A stretch of 64,000 nt of DNA from Alphaproteobacteria bacterium. GTDB lineage: Bacteria; Pseudomonadota; Alphaproteobacteria; Micropepsales; Micropepsaceae. Made by a program: the position numbers and the translations under genes. The notes beneath the pieces were generated by a model. It had not been told where the DNA came from. It saw only the letters and a program-made list of their open reading frames with translations, and did no database searches. Position 1 is the stretch's first letter, and each line of letters opens with the position of its first letter. Below are positions 8,434-17,086 of the stretch, one piece after another. The DNA is taken from positions 271,870-335,869 of the forward strand of contig JADHVO010000007.1 of NCBI GenBank assembly GCA_016783965.1. Direction: 5' to 3'.

Positions 8434-10110
8434 TCAGACAGGAGGAATGAGCTTGCCGGGATTGAGAACGCCCTTCGGATCCAGCGCCATCTTCACCGCG
8501 CGCAGCACGTCGATGCCGAGCGCGCCTTTCTCGCCCGCGATCCAGGGCAGGTGATCGGTGCCGACGCCGTGGTGATGGCTGATCGTCCCGCCATGCGCCG
8601 CGATCGCGTCCGACGCCGCGGTCTTGATCGCGGTCCACTGCCCCACCTCGCGCTCCAGCGCGCGCGGAAAGATGTAGGTGAAGTACAGGCTCGCGCCGTC
8701 AGGATAGGCATGGCTGATATGGCATTGCACGACGCCCTGCGCGCCTTCGCGCGGCGCCGCCTCGCGGATCGCGGTGTCCAGCGCGCCGCGCACCGCGACA
8801 TAGAGATCGTTGAGCTTCGTCCAGCTCGCCGCCGTCTCCAGCGTGTCGACGCCGACGCCGCGCTCCATCATCGGATCGCGCAGATAGGGGCCGTGGAAGC
8901 GGCCATCCTTCCAGCGCTGGCCTTGTCCTTGGCCCAGCGCCATCGCCTTGTACTTGCGGGCGGTCGCATCGAATGCCGCGCGGCCCTTGGCGACCGTCGC
9001 CGCGTCGCCCTCGAAGCCCGCGATCAACGCGCAGGCCTTGTCGTCGAAGCCGCGCTGGGAGAGCACCAGGTCTGCGAGCCGGTCGCGCGCGCCTCGCCGC
9101 TTCCCCACCGCGCCATAGGCCCGGTAGAACCGCGTCTCTGCCGCATCCGATAGGCGCAGCATGGTGTGCGGTATACCGCTCTGCACCGCCTCGCGGATCG
9201 CCGCCGCGCCGCTCTGGAAATCGCGGAACAGATAGGCGCGATAATCGTCCGCCGCCGGCACCGGCACGATGCGCAGCGTCGCTTCGGTGACGACCCCGAA
9301 CACGCCTTCGGAGCCGAGCGCGATGTCCTTCAGCTGCGGCCCCGCCGACGATCCCGGGAATCCGCCGACGGAGAGCACACCGCGCGGCGTCGCCAGCTTG
9401 GCGCTGACCAGCCAGTCCTCTGCGCGGCCATAGCCGCCCGACGATTGGCCTGCGCCGCGATGCGCGATCCATCCGCCGACGGTGGAGAACTCGAACGATT
9501 GCGGAAAATGGCCGAGCGTGAATCCCTTCGCCTTCAGCGCCTTCTCCAGCGCCGGCCCATAGACTCCCGCCTCGACCGTGGCGATGTGCGAGACGGTGTC
9601 GATCTCGATAATGCGATCCATGCCCGACAGATCGACGGTGATAGCCGCCTTGAACGCCCCCGGCGCCGCCGTCACCGCACCGACAACGCTCGTGCCGCCG
9701 CCATAGGGCACCACCGCGACGCCCAGCTCGCTCGCCGCGTGCAACAGCGCCAGCACCTCATCGGCCGATCGCGGATACAGCACCGCATCCGGCGCGGTCG
9801 ACAGATCGCCGCTGCGCATGCGCAGCAGGTCGTGATAGCTCCGCCCCAGCGCATGGAACGCGCGCTCATAGTGATCGTCGCGCACCCGATCCGCGCCGAC
9901 GATCGCGGTGAACTTCTCGCGCGCCTCCGGCGACAGTTGCGGCGGCGCGATTGCGATACTTTCCAGGCCTCGCGCCGGCGTCGCCAGCAGCGCCGGCATG
10001 CCCAGCTCGGCCGCCAGCCACGTCCACAGCGCCTCGTTCTGCGCGAGACCGTCCTGGTGCGCTGTCCAGCCCCAGCCGTTCCACTTGATCTTTGTGCGGT
10101 CGATGCTCAT
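8434..10110 (-). CDS. FAD-binding oxidase, alkyldihydroxyacetonephosphate synthase (AGPS)-like
   Basis: 558 aa flavoprotein of the VAO/PCMH class. The FAD-binding half has DAVLYPRSADEVLALL, the pyrophosphate-binding VVPYGGGTSVVGAV, and FSTVGGWIAHRGAGQSSGGY. The C-terminal half has the AGPS hallmark SHHHGVG (three histidines at about 512-514) and a closing DPKGVLNPGKL. AGPS swaps the acyl group of acyl-DHAP for a fatty alcohol to start ether-lipid synthesis; some bacterial relatives act on 2-hydroxyacids instead. It is the last gene of an operon with a lipid kinase (7 bp upstream) and glpD, which favours a glycerolipid role (inference). Confidence 0.85.
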   Translation of the reverse strand: MSIDRTKIKWNGWGWTAHQDGLAQNEALWTWLAAELGMPALLATPARGLESIAIAPPQLSPEAREKFTAIVGADRVRDDHYERAFHALGRSYHDLLRMRSGDLSTAPDAVLYPRSADEVLALLHAASELGVAVVPYGGGTSVVGAVTAAPGAFKAAITVDLSGMDRIIEIDTVSHIATVEAGVYGPALEKALKAKGFTLGHFPQSFEFSTVGGWIAHRGAGQSSGGYGRAEDWLVSAKLATPRGVLSVGGFPGSSAGPQLKDIALGSEGVFGVVTEATLRIVPVPAADDYRAYLFRDFQSGAAAIREAVQSGIPHTMLRLSDAAETRFYRAYGAVGKRRGARDRLADLVLSQRGFDDKACALIAGFEGDAATVAKGRAAFDATARKYKAMALGQGQGQRWKDGRFHGPYLRDPMMERGVGVDTLETAASWTKLNDLYVAVRGALDTAIREAAPREGAQGVVQCHISHAYPDGASLYFTYIFPRALEREVGQWTAIKTAASDAIAAHGGTISHHHGVGTDHLPWIAGEKGALGIDVLRAVKMALDPKGVLNPGKLIPPV

Positions 10111-10117
10111 GCCGCCG

Positions 10118-11056
10118 TCAGCATCGCAGGTTCAGCGCGCGGGGCAAAATCTCGAACGAGGCGGGCAGACGCCCCGCGAACTCGCCGTCGGTCTCAACCA
10201 GCACCGGCCTTCCGGCAGTCTCCGCCACCGGTGCCACCACCACGTGCTTGCCGCGCACCACCCGCACATGCGCCTCCTTGATGTGATCGCCGGTGTAGAT
10301 CAGGTTCATCTTGCTGAGCGATTGCCCCGCCGGCGCGCCGCCCATCACCACCACGTCGAACAGGCCATCATCCAGCGCCGCGTCCGGCGCCACCTTCATG
10401 CCGCCACCGAAGAACTGCCCGTTCGCCACGGCAACGACCGAGATCGTGGCGATCTCGTCATCCTTGTTGTCGACCATGATGCGCACCGGCGTGTTCTTGT
10501 AGCGCAGCATCGCCGACACGCTGTGGAACGCGAACGCGAACGACCCGCCGAACATTTTGGAGATCGACGCGCGGTTCACCGAGTCGATCACCATACCGCT
10601 CAACCCGAACGAGGCGATGTTGATGAAGTGCCGCATCGTCGGCCGCCCGTTGCCCGACAGGCACTGCACCCGCCCGACATCGATCTGCCTGACCGTGGCG
10701 CGCTTCAGCCGGTCGATCGCCGCGCTCCAGCCTGCCTCGATCCCGAACGACTTGCGAAAGTCGCCGCCCGTTCCGCTGGTGACGAACGCGAACACCGCGT
10801 CGGGTTCTAGCGGCCCGTCCGGCACGAACATGCCGTTGACCGCCTCGTTGATGGTGCCATCGCCGCCGACCGCCACGATCTCGTCGAACCCCTCGCGCAA
10901 GGCGCCGCGCACCAGCGACATCGCCTGGCCGCGTCCCGTCGTGAAGCCGACGGACATCTGCGGATAGACGCTCGCGAGCCGTCGCGAGATCGCCTTCCAT
11001 TCGCGCCCCGTGCGTCCGTTGCCGGAGCGGGGATTGACCACCACGAAGGCGCTCAT
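10118..11056 (-). CDS. Diacylglycerol kinase family (YegS/DgkB-like) lipid kinase
   Basis: 312 aa. The N-terminal catalytic domain carries the nucleotide-binding elements FVVVNPRSGNGRTG and VAVGGDGTINEAVNGM, the DAGK_cat signature. The C-terminal beta-rich domain ends LVETDGEFAGRLPASFEIL, the usual final strand of this family. Products of such genes phosphorylate diacylglycerol, sphingosine or related lipids; the substrate cannot be read from sequence. The ATG at 11056 overlaps the glpD stop by four bases (ATGA), so translation is coupled to glpD. Confidence 0.9.
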   Translation of the reverse strand: MSAFVVVNPRSGNGRTGREWKAISRRLASVYPQMSVGFTTGRGQAMSLVRGALREGFDEIVAVGGDGTINEAVNGMFVPDGPLEPDAVFAFVTSGTGGDFRKSFGIEAGWSAAIDRLKRATVRQIDVGRVQCLSGNGRPTMRHFINIASFGLSGMVIDSVNRASISKMFGGSFAFAFHSVSAMLRYKNTPVRIMVDNKDDEIATISVVAVANGQFFGGGMKVAPDAALDDGLFDVVVMGGAPAGQSLSKMNLIYTGDHIKEAHVRVVRGKHVVVAPVAETAGRPVLVETDGEFAGRLPASFEILPRALNLRC

Positions 11057-12678
11057 GCCGCCTCGCGCGTCGTGAACCACCTATCGAGCGAAGCGATCTC
11101 GGCCTCGCGCTTCTCCTCGCTCCAGGAAAGCTCCGCGGCCATGATCTTCGACGCCGCATCCAGCGCGTCGGTTGAAGGCCGCCCGACCTGCCCGATGCAG
11201 GTCCGCCGCATCACGACGTCCGCCAGGGTCAGCGCCATCTCTTCGCGCACCGCATACAGCACCTGGGCACCGATATCGCCGGCCGTGCCGATCGGCACCC
11301 GCAACTCGGGCCGGTTGTTCGCCTCCCCCAGCACGTCGGGCAGCATCGAACCGTACATGCGCGCCAGATGCTCGATGTTCGGCAGATCGCCATGCGCTGC
11401 GCTTTGGCCTTTCAGAAAATCACCGAACCGTCCGACGTCGCCGCCCGCCGTCGGCTCCTCGTCGGTCTCGCACTCCGCCACCTTCAGCGACAGCTTCTCG
11501 ACGATCGCATCCACCACCTGCTGCGCCAGATCGCGCGACGTCGTCCACTTGCCGCCGATGGCCGAGAACAGCCCGTCCAGCCCTTCGCCGGCATGGTCCA
11601 CCAGTTCGGCCCGCCGGCTCGCGCCATAGGTGTCGCCCGACCCGTCGTCCACCAGCGGCCGCAAGCCTGCATAGAAGTACTCAACCTGGCCGCGCGTGAG
11701 CTTCGCGCCCGGCAGGTACTTGTTGATGAAGGCGAAGAACGTATCGATGTCGCCCTCGCTCACGGCGACCGCATCAGGATCGTGCCGGAACTCGGTGTCG
11801 GTGGTACCCAGTACCGTGTGTCCATGCCACGGCAGCACGAAGAAATGCCCACCGCCCGCCGCCACCGTCAGCGCATTGCCGTTGGTCATCGATGGCACCA
11901 TCACATGGATGCCCTTGGACCGGAGCAACTTATGAGCAGCCGGCCGTCCGAGCGCATGCGTGAGGAACAGATCCGCCCACGGCCCGGCCGCCACCAGGGT
12001 CAGCTTCGCACGCACGTCGATTGTCGCGCCGCCGAACACATCGCGCACCGCGCAACCTTCAATTCGCCCGTCGCGGTTCAACAGCGTGACGGCCTCGACA
12101 TAGTTCGCGATCGCTGCGCCGTCGCTATCCGCTTCGATCAGGTGCTCCAGCGCCAGCCGCTCCGGCGCGTACATCTGTGCGTCGTAGTACTTGAGTGCAC
12201 CTGTGAAGCCCGGCCCGTCCAGCACGGGCTCCGCATCCAAGGCCTTCGCCCTGTTCAGCCACGAATGGTTCGGCAGCCGCTGCGCCGGATCGTCCAGCCA
12301 GCCCTTGTCGAACGACAGCGCGTCGTAAAGTGTCAACCCCGCGGTCAGCGTCGCGCGTTCGCGAAACCCGCCGCCGTAGATCGGCACCAGAAAGGGCAGG
12401 GGATGCACGAGATGCGGCGCAATGCGCTGCCATATGCGCCTCTCCTTCAGCGACTCGCGCACCAGCCCCAGCTCGAAGTTGCGCAGATAGCGTAGCCCGC
12501 CGTGCACCAGCTTGGAGTTGTGCGCGCTGGTCGCATTGGCGAAGTCGTTCTTCTCGACCAGCGCCACCTTGATCCCGCGCATGGCCGCGTCGCGCGCCAC
12601 GCAGGCGCCTGTCACGCCGCCGCCTATGATCAGCAGGTCGAACGTCTCGTTGGCCAGTCTGTTCAGGGCGCGGCGCAT
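11053..12678 (-). CDS. glpD: Aerobic glycerol-3-phosphate dehydrogenase
   Basis: 541 aa FAD-dependent, membrane-associated enzyme oxidising sn-glycerol-3-phosphate to DHAP and feeding electrons to quinone. The dinucleotide fold LLIIGGGVTGACVARDAAMRG is at the N terminus, followed by the DAO segment HNSKLVHGGLRYLRNFELGL, VAAGPWAD, GTTDTEF and the DAO C-terminal domain with RRTCIGQVG. No glpF, glpK or glpR lies nearby. Instead the gene heads an operon with a lipid kinase and an AGPS-like flavoenzyme, so its DHAP may enter lipid synthesis rather than only glycolysis (inference). Confidence 0.95.
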   Translation of the reverse strand: MRRALNRLANETFDLLIIGGGVTGACVARDAAMRGIKVALVEKNDFANATSAHNSKLVHGGLRYLRNFELGLVRESLKERRIWQRIAPHLVHPLPFLVPIYGGGFRERATLTAGLTLYDALSFDKGWLDDPAQRLPNHSWLNRAKALDAEPVLDGPGFTGALKYYDAQMYAPERLALEHLIEADSDGAAIANYVEAVTLLNRDGRIEGCAVRDVFGGATIDVRAKLTLVAAGPWADLFLTHALGRPAAHKLLRSKGIHVMVPSMTNGNALTVAAGGGHFFVLPWHGHTVLGTTDTEFRHDPDAVAVSEGDIDTFFAFINKYLPGAKLTRGQVEYFYAGLRPLVDDGSGDTYGASRRAELVDHAGEGLDGLFSAIGGKWTTSRDLAQQVVDAIVEKLSLKVAECETDEEPTAGGDVGRFGDFLKGQSAAHGDLPNIEHLARMYGSMLPDVLGEANNRPELRVPIGTAGDIGAQVLYAVREEMALTLADVVMRRTCIGQVGRPSTDALDAASKIMAAELSWSEEKREAEIASLDRWFTTREAA

Positions 12679-12758
12679 GGGGCCGAACCGTCCGTTCCGC
12701 CTGCCTGCTTGTCAAGGAACGCAACGCCGCTAAGCTCTTGACGAACAGCGAGGACGGC

Positions 12759-13673
12759 ATGCCCCGCACGCGCGCCAACGGCATCGAGATCGAATACGAA
12801 ATCGCCGGCCCGGCCGACGGCATCCCCATGCTGTTCATCAACGGCTTCGGCAGCCAGATGACCTCCTGGCCGCCACAGTTCTACGAGGCGCTGGCGGCCA
12901 AGGGCATCCGCTCCATCCGCTTCGACAACCGCGACGTCGGCCTTGGCCAGAAGTGGCACGGCATCATCCCCGATCCAGCGACCGTGCTGGCCGACATGCG
13001 CGCCGGCCAGAAGCCCGACATCCCCTACACGCTGAGCGATATGGCCACCGACGCCGCTGCGCTGCTCACCGCGCTCGGGATCGACACCGCGCATATCGCC
13101 GGCTGCTCGATGGGCGGCATGATTGCTCAACTGGTCGCGCTCGAGCATCCGCAGAAGTGCCGTTCCCTGATCTCGATCTTCTCGACCACTGGTGACCCGT
13201 CGCTGCCGCAATCGAGTCCCGAGGCCCGTGCCGCCCTTTCCGCGCCCGCGCCCGCCACCGACCGCGCCACGGTAGTTGCCCACTCGCTGAAGGGGCGCCA
13301 GGCTTACTGCTCGACCAGGTGGCCCTTCGACCATGCGTTCTGGGCCGATCTCGCCGGCAAGAACTACGACCGCATGTTCTATCCGGAAGGCACAAGCCGT
13401 CAGATGGCCGCCATCATGGCGAGCCCGCCGCGCACCGAGCGCCTGAAGGCGCTCACGCTGCCGACGCTGGTCATGCACGGCACATCGGACATGCTGCTGC
13501 GCGTCGAGTGTGGTCGCCACACCGCCGAATGTATTCCGGGCTCGCAGTATCACGAGATCGAAGGCTGGGGCCACGACATGCCGCTTCAGGCCATCCCCGA
13601 AGTCACCGACACCATCACAGCCTTCATTAAACGGGCCGAAGCCAAGCGCCCAAGCAAGGCGGCCGCCGAGTAG
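12759..13673 (+). CDS. Alpha/beta hydrolase (epoxide hydrolase/lactonase-like fold)
   Basis: 304 aa. Classical alpha/beta hydrolase: the oxyanion-side loop FINGFGSQMTSW, the strand with IRFDNRDVGLG, the nucleophile elbow AGCSMGGMIAQ (Ser near 117), the acid in MHGTSDMLL, and the histidine in GWGHDMPL. Resembles hydrolases annotated as aclacinomycin methylesterase RdmC-like or TAP-like; the substrate is unknown. The start at 12759 is chosen over a TTG at 12738 because a GAGG motif sits about 7 bases upstream of it. Transcribed away from glpD. Confidence 0.88.
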   Translation: MPRTRANGIEIEYEIAGPADGIPMLFINGFGSQMTSWPPQFYEALAAKGIRSIRFDNRDVGLGQKWHGIIPDPATVLADMRAGQKPDIPYTLSDMATDAAALLTALGIDTAHIAGCSMGGMIAQLVALEHPQKCRSLISIFSTTGDPSLPQSSPEARAALSAPAPATDRATVVAHSLKGRQAYCSTRWPFDHAFWADLAGKNYDRMFYPEGTSRQMAAIMASPPRTERLKALTLPTLVMHGTSDMLLRVECGRHTAECIPGSQYHEIEGWGHDMPLQAIPEVTDTITAFIKRAEAKRPSKAAAE

Positions 13674-13683
13674 TCCAAAACGA

Positions 13684-13712
13684 AAATGGCCCGCTCAATG
13701 GCGGGCCACTTT
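13684..13712. terminator. Bidirectional terminator between hydrolase gene and rpmG
   Basis: Perfect inverted repeat tggcccgc/gcgggcca with a six-base loop (13687-13708), flanked by aaaa on the left and a short T-rich stretch (cttt) on the right, so it can act on both converging transcripts. The TGGCCCGC core is the same as in the dispersed repeats near 33.4, 44.5 and 45.2 kb. Confidence 0.7.
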
Positions 13713-13734
13713 CAGATCTCGCTGCCGCGAAGGC

Positions 13735-13902
13735 CTACTTGATCTTGCCTTCGTTGAACTCGACGTGCTTGCGCAGGACCGGGTCGTACTTCCGGATCTT
13801 GAACTTCTCCGTCATCGTGCGGGTGTTCTTCTTGGTGACGTAATAGAAGCCCGTGCCGCCGCCCGAGTTCAGCTTGATCTTCGCCGTGGTCGGCTTTGCC
13901 AT
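13735..13902 (-). CDS. rpmG: 50S ribosomal protein L33
   Basis: 55 aa basic protein beginning [20 protein letters not shown] and containing [14 protein letters not shown] and [18 protein letters not shown], the L33 sequence pattern. It has no cysteines, so this is the zinc-free form common in Proteobacteria. Too short to be noticed by length alone, but the match is unambiguous. An AGGAGCA SD precedes the ATG. A hairpin terminator follows. Confidence 0.97.
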   Translation of the reverse strand: MAKPTTAKIKLNSGGGTGFYYVTKKNTRTMTEKFKIRKYDPVLRKHVEFNEGKIK

Positions 13903-14097
13903 GGGTTGCTCCTGAAGTCCTGCTTGAAGGGCCGGGAATTTAGCCAGCGGCGGCTCAAAGTCAAGCCGCGCGCATCCGCCTAACCATCAGAAATATCACA
14001 CAAATCAGGCTGATAGCGCCCGGAACGACTATCAAACTGCCGAAATTCCGCCCGTTCAGGGATCCGCGGCGAGCGGACGAGCATGCGCTGCCGGGTC

Positions 14098-14799
14098 TCA
14101 GATGTGGACCAACTGGGGCTTCCCGCGCGTGAAGCGATAGAAAGGCGCCGCGCGCCCCGTGTCGCCATTTACGCGCGCCTCCACCTCGTCCAGCACCGTG
14201 CGCGTGATGCTCGGCAGGTCCAGCCGGCGTGCTTCCTCGATGGTCAGCCAGGCCGGCGTCAACAGCTCTTCCGTCTCGGCGCCCTCGAGCTGGTGCGCGA
14301 TCAGCGTTGCATCCGCCATGAAGAACCGCGCGTCGAAGCGGCGCGTCCGGTTTGGCGGTGTAATCGCGCGCGCGATCATCTCCAGCCCGTCGAGTCGCGG
14401 CATGATCTTGTGCGCGAAGAACTTCTTCCACGCCGGTGCGCGCGTGCGCGGCACTCTCGCCGTACGTTCGCCCAGCAGGATGCCGGTCTCCTCGAAGGTC
14501 TCGCGGATGGCTGCCAGGGCCAAGCCGCGCGCCCGCGCCGCGCTCACGCCATGCGATGCCCGCGCCGCCACCTCGGGCCGCAGCTCGCTCGCCACCGGAA
14601 TGCGCATATCGCCTGGATCGATGCGCCCGCCCGGAAACACATACTTGTTCGCCATGAATGCCATGTTGCCGTGCCGCTGGCCCATCAGGACGCGCGGCCG
14701 GTCCGCATCGCGCCGCACCAGTACCAGCGTGGCCGCATCCTTGGGACGCAGCACGTGTTCGACGATCTTCTCGCCCTCGGAATCGAATGGTTGGTTCAT
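14098..14799 (-). CDS. NUDIX hydrolase
   Basis: 233 aa. The NUDIX box is present with a long insertion: GGRIDPGDMR starts the region near residue 54, and the catalytic core reads AAIRETFEETGILLG near 95. NUDT19-like proteins have a similar split arrangement and often act on CoA or other nucleoside diphosphate derivatives; the substrate here is unknown. Lies 43 bp downstream of rnr on the same strand, part of the rnr-NUDIX-rpmG order seen in many alphaproteobacteria. Confidence 0.9.
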   Translation of the reverse strand: MNQPFDSEGEKIVEHVLRPKDAATLVLVRRDADRPRVLMGQRHGNMAFMANKYVFPGGRIDPGDMRIPVASELRPEVAARASHGVSAARARGLALAAIRETFEETGILLGERTARVPRTRAPAWKKFFAHKIMPRLDGLEMIARAITPPNRTRRFDARFFMADATLIAHQLEGAETEELLTPAWLTIEEARRLDLPSITRTVLDEVEARVNGDTGRAAPFYRFTRGKPQLVHI

Positions 14800-14842
14800 G
14801 ATCGGGTATTAGATCAGGTCTGTTTCAATTCACAAACGCCGC

Positions 14843-17077
14843 TTAGTAGTGCCTACGGCCCTTCGGACCCTTCTTCGGCCTGAAGCGGTTCTTGAAGTCC
14901 TTTGTCGCCTTCGACGGCTCGCCCAGATCGAAGCGCAGCCCGCCGGTCAGCGGCGCCGCTTCGGCAAGCTTCACCGAAATGACGTCACCCAGCTTGTATT
15001 TGGTGTTCGTCCGGTCGCCGATCAGCGCGTGCGCCTTCTCGTCGTGCTTGAAGAACTCGGTTCCCAGCGCCCGCACCGGCACCAAACCTTCCGCACCGGA
15101 ATCCGGGATACGCACGAACAGGCCGAACCGCGTCACGCCGGTGATGCGCACGTCGAACCGCTCGCCGACGCGGTCTTCCATGTACGCCGCGACATAGCGG
15201 TCCGTGGAGTCGCGCTCCGCCGCCATCGCGCGCCGCTCGGTCATCGAGATGTGGTCGGCGATCTCGCGCAGGGTGCGCTGCTCCCGCTCCGTCAACCCGT
15301 CGTTGCCCAGCTTGTGGGCCTTGATCAGCGCACGATGCACGATCAAGTCGGCATAGCGCCGGATCGGCGAGGTGAAGTGTGCATAGCGGCGCAGGTTCAG
15401 CCCGAAATGCCCGAGATTGTCGGACGCATACACGGCCTGTGCCTGCGTGCGCAGCACCACGTCGTTCATCACCAGCTCATGCGGTGTGCCTTTGGCGCGC
15501 TTCAGGATGCGGTTGAAAGTGCCTGACAGCATCACCTGTCCCTTGTCGAAGGAAAGGCCGATCGACATCAGGAAATCGCCCAGCCCGAAGATCTTCTCCT
15601 TCGACGGCTTGTCATGCACGCGATAGATCAGCGGGTTGCGCGCGTTCTCCAGCGACTCCGCCGCCGCGACGTTCGCGAGCACCATGAACTCCTCGATGAG
15701 CTTCATGGACTCCAGCCGCTCGCGGAACGCGATGGAGCGCACCTTGCCGTCGTCGCCCAGCACGATCCGCCGCTCCGGCAGGTCGAGATCCAGCGGGCTG
15801 CGCTTCTCGCGCTCCTGGATCAGGGTCTGGTAGCAGCCCCACACATCGGCCAGCGTCTGCTTCGCGACGTCGGTCAAGTCCTTGTCGGGATGGCCGCCGA
15901 ACGCGCGTTGCGCCTGCGCGTAGCTCAATCGCGAGGCCGACCGCATCACGCCGCGGATGAACTCATGCCGCTTCTTGGCGCCGTTCTTGTCGAAGATCAT
16001 GCGCACCGCCAGGCAGGCGCGATCCACGCCTTCCTTCAGCGAGCACAGGTCGGCCGACAGCGCCTCCGGCAGCATCGGCACCACGCGATCCGGGAAATAG
16101 ACCGAATTGCCGCGCTTGTAGGCCTCGCGGTCCAGTGCCGATCCCGGTTTCACGTAGTGCGCCACGTCGGCGATCGCGACCAGAGCGATCCAGCCTCCCG
16201 GATTCCTCGGGCTCGGATCGGGCGCGGCCCAGATCGCATCGTCGTGATCGCGCGCGTCTTTCGGGTCAATGGTGATCAGCGGGATGTTTCGCAGATCGGT
16301 GCGTCCAGCCGGATCGACCGGCTGCGCGGCTTCCGCCTGCGCGATCACCTCATCGGGAAAATCCGTCGGGATGCCGTGCGCATGGATCGCAATCAGGCTG
16401 ATCGATCGGGGTGCACTCATGCTCCCCAGCCGCTCGATCACCTTCGCGCGCGGCAAGCCTGTGGAACGCCCGGCCAAAGGCTCGGCCAGCACCAGCTCGT
16501 TGTGTTCGGCACCCGCGCGGTCTCGGTTCTCGACCGAGAATTCCGTTCGGCTCTTGCGGTCGATCGGCGCGATGCGCAGGCCTGTCGGCGTCTCGGTCAG
16601 CACGCCCAGCACCCTGTGCGCACTGGCGCCCAGCCGCTTGATGACGCGCGCTTCCCACGCATCGTCCGCTTCGCTCAACCGTGCGAGCACCTTCTCGCCG
16701 CGGCCCATCGCCGGGCCTTTGTCCTCGCGCGACGGCACCACGATGATCTTGGGAGGCTCTTCGTCGCCGTCCCAGCGCGTCGGCCGCGCCAGCAATTCGC
16801 CGTCGGTATCCTGGCCGATGATCTCCAGCACTCCGACCTCGGGCAACGCACCGGGCAGGGCATAGCCGTGCCGCCGCGAGCCTTCGATGTCGCCCTTGGC
16901 GCGGAGATCCTTGAGGATGCGCTTCAGGCCTATGCGGTCGGAGCCCTTGAGGCCCAGGATTTTGGAGAGATCGCGCTTGGTCGCGTTGGGCTGTTCTTGC
17001 AACAGCGCCTTCACGCGCGCTTCGTCGATGGCAGGTGTGGTGGGGTTGGGTTTCTTCTTTTTCTTCTTGATAGTCAC
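14843..17077 (-). CDS. rnr: Ribonuclease R
   Basis: 744 aa 3'-5' exoribonuclease that degrades structured RNA, including in trans-translation and rRNA quality control. An N-terminal winged-helix region with a lysine-rich start (MTIKKKKKKPNP) is followed by cold-shock-like domains and the RNB catalytic domain with the aspartate cluster TIDPKDARDHDDAIWA. The C-terminal S1 domain (FDVRITGVTRFGLFVRI) is followed by a basic tail. Ten bases separate it from topA upstream, so they are probably cotranscribed. Confidence 0.96.
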   Translation of the reverse strand: MTIKKKKKKPNPTTPAIDEARVKALLQEQPNATKRDLSKILGLKGSDRIGLKRILKDLRAKGDIEGSRRHGYALPGALPEVGVLEIIGQDTDGELLARPTRWDGDEEPPKIIVVPSREDKGPAMGRGEKVLARLSEADDAWEARVIKRLGASAHRVLGVLTETPTGLRIAPIDRKSRTEFSVENRDRAGAEHNELVLAEPLAGRSTGLPRAKVIERLGSMSAPRSISLIAIHAHGIPTDFPDEVIAQAEAAQPVDPAGRTDLRNIPLITIDPKDARDHDDAIWAAPDPSPRNPGGWIALVAIADVAHYVKPGSALDREAYKRGNSVYFPDRVVPMLPEALSADLCSLKEGVDRACLAVRMIFDKNGAKKRHEFIRGVMRSASRLSYAQAQRAFGGHPDKDLTDVAKQTLADVWGCYQTLIQEREKRSPLDLDLPERRIVLGDDGKVRSIAFRERLESMKLIEEFMVLANVAAAESLENARNPLIYRVHDKPSKEKIFGLGDFLMSIGLSFDKGQVMLSGTFNRILKRAKGTPHELVMNDVVLRTQAQAVYASDNLGHFGLNLRRYAHFTSPIRRYADLIVHRALIKAHKLGNDGLTEREQRTLREIADHISMTERRAMAAERDSTDRYVAAYMEDRVGERFDVRITGVTRFGLFVRIPDSGAEGLVPVRALGTEFFKHDEKAHALIGDRTNTKYKLGDVISVKLAEAAPLTGGLRFDLGEPSKATKDFKNRFRPKKGPKGRRHY

Positions 17078-17086
17078 TTCTGTTTC

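Noticed and set aside
13961..14097. Short minus-strand frame ending [19 protein letters not shown], like a small membrane protein
   Set aside because: No ATG or GTG in frame outside the NUDIX gene and no SD; only CTG/TTG codons could start it. Too weak to list as a gene.
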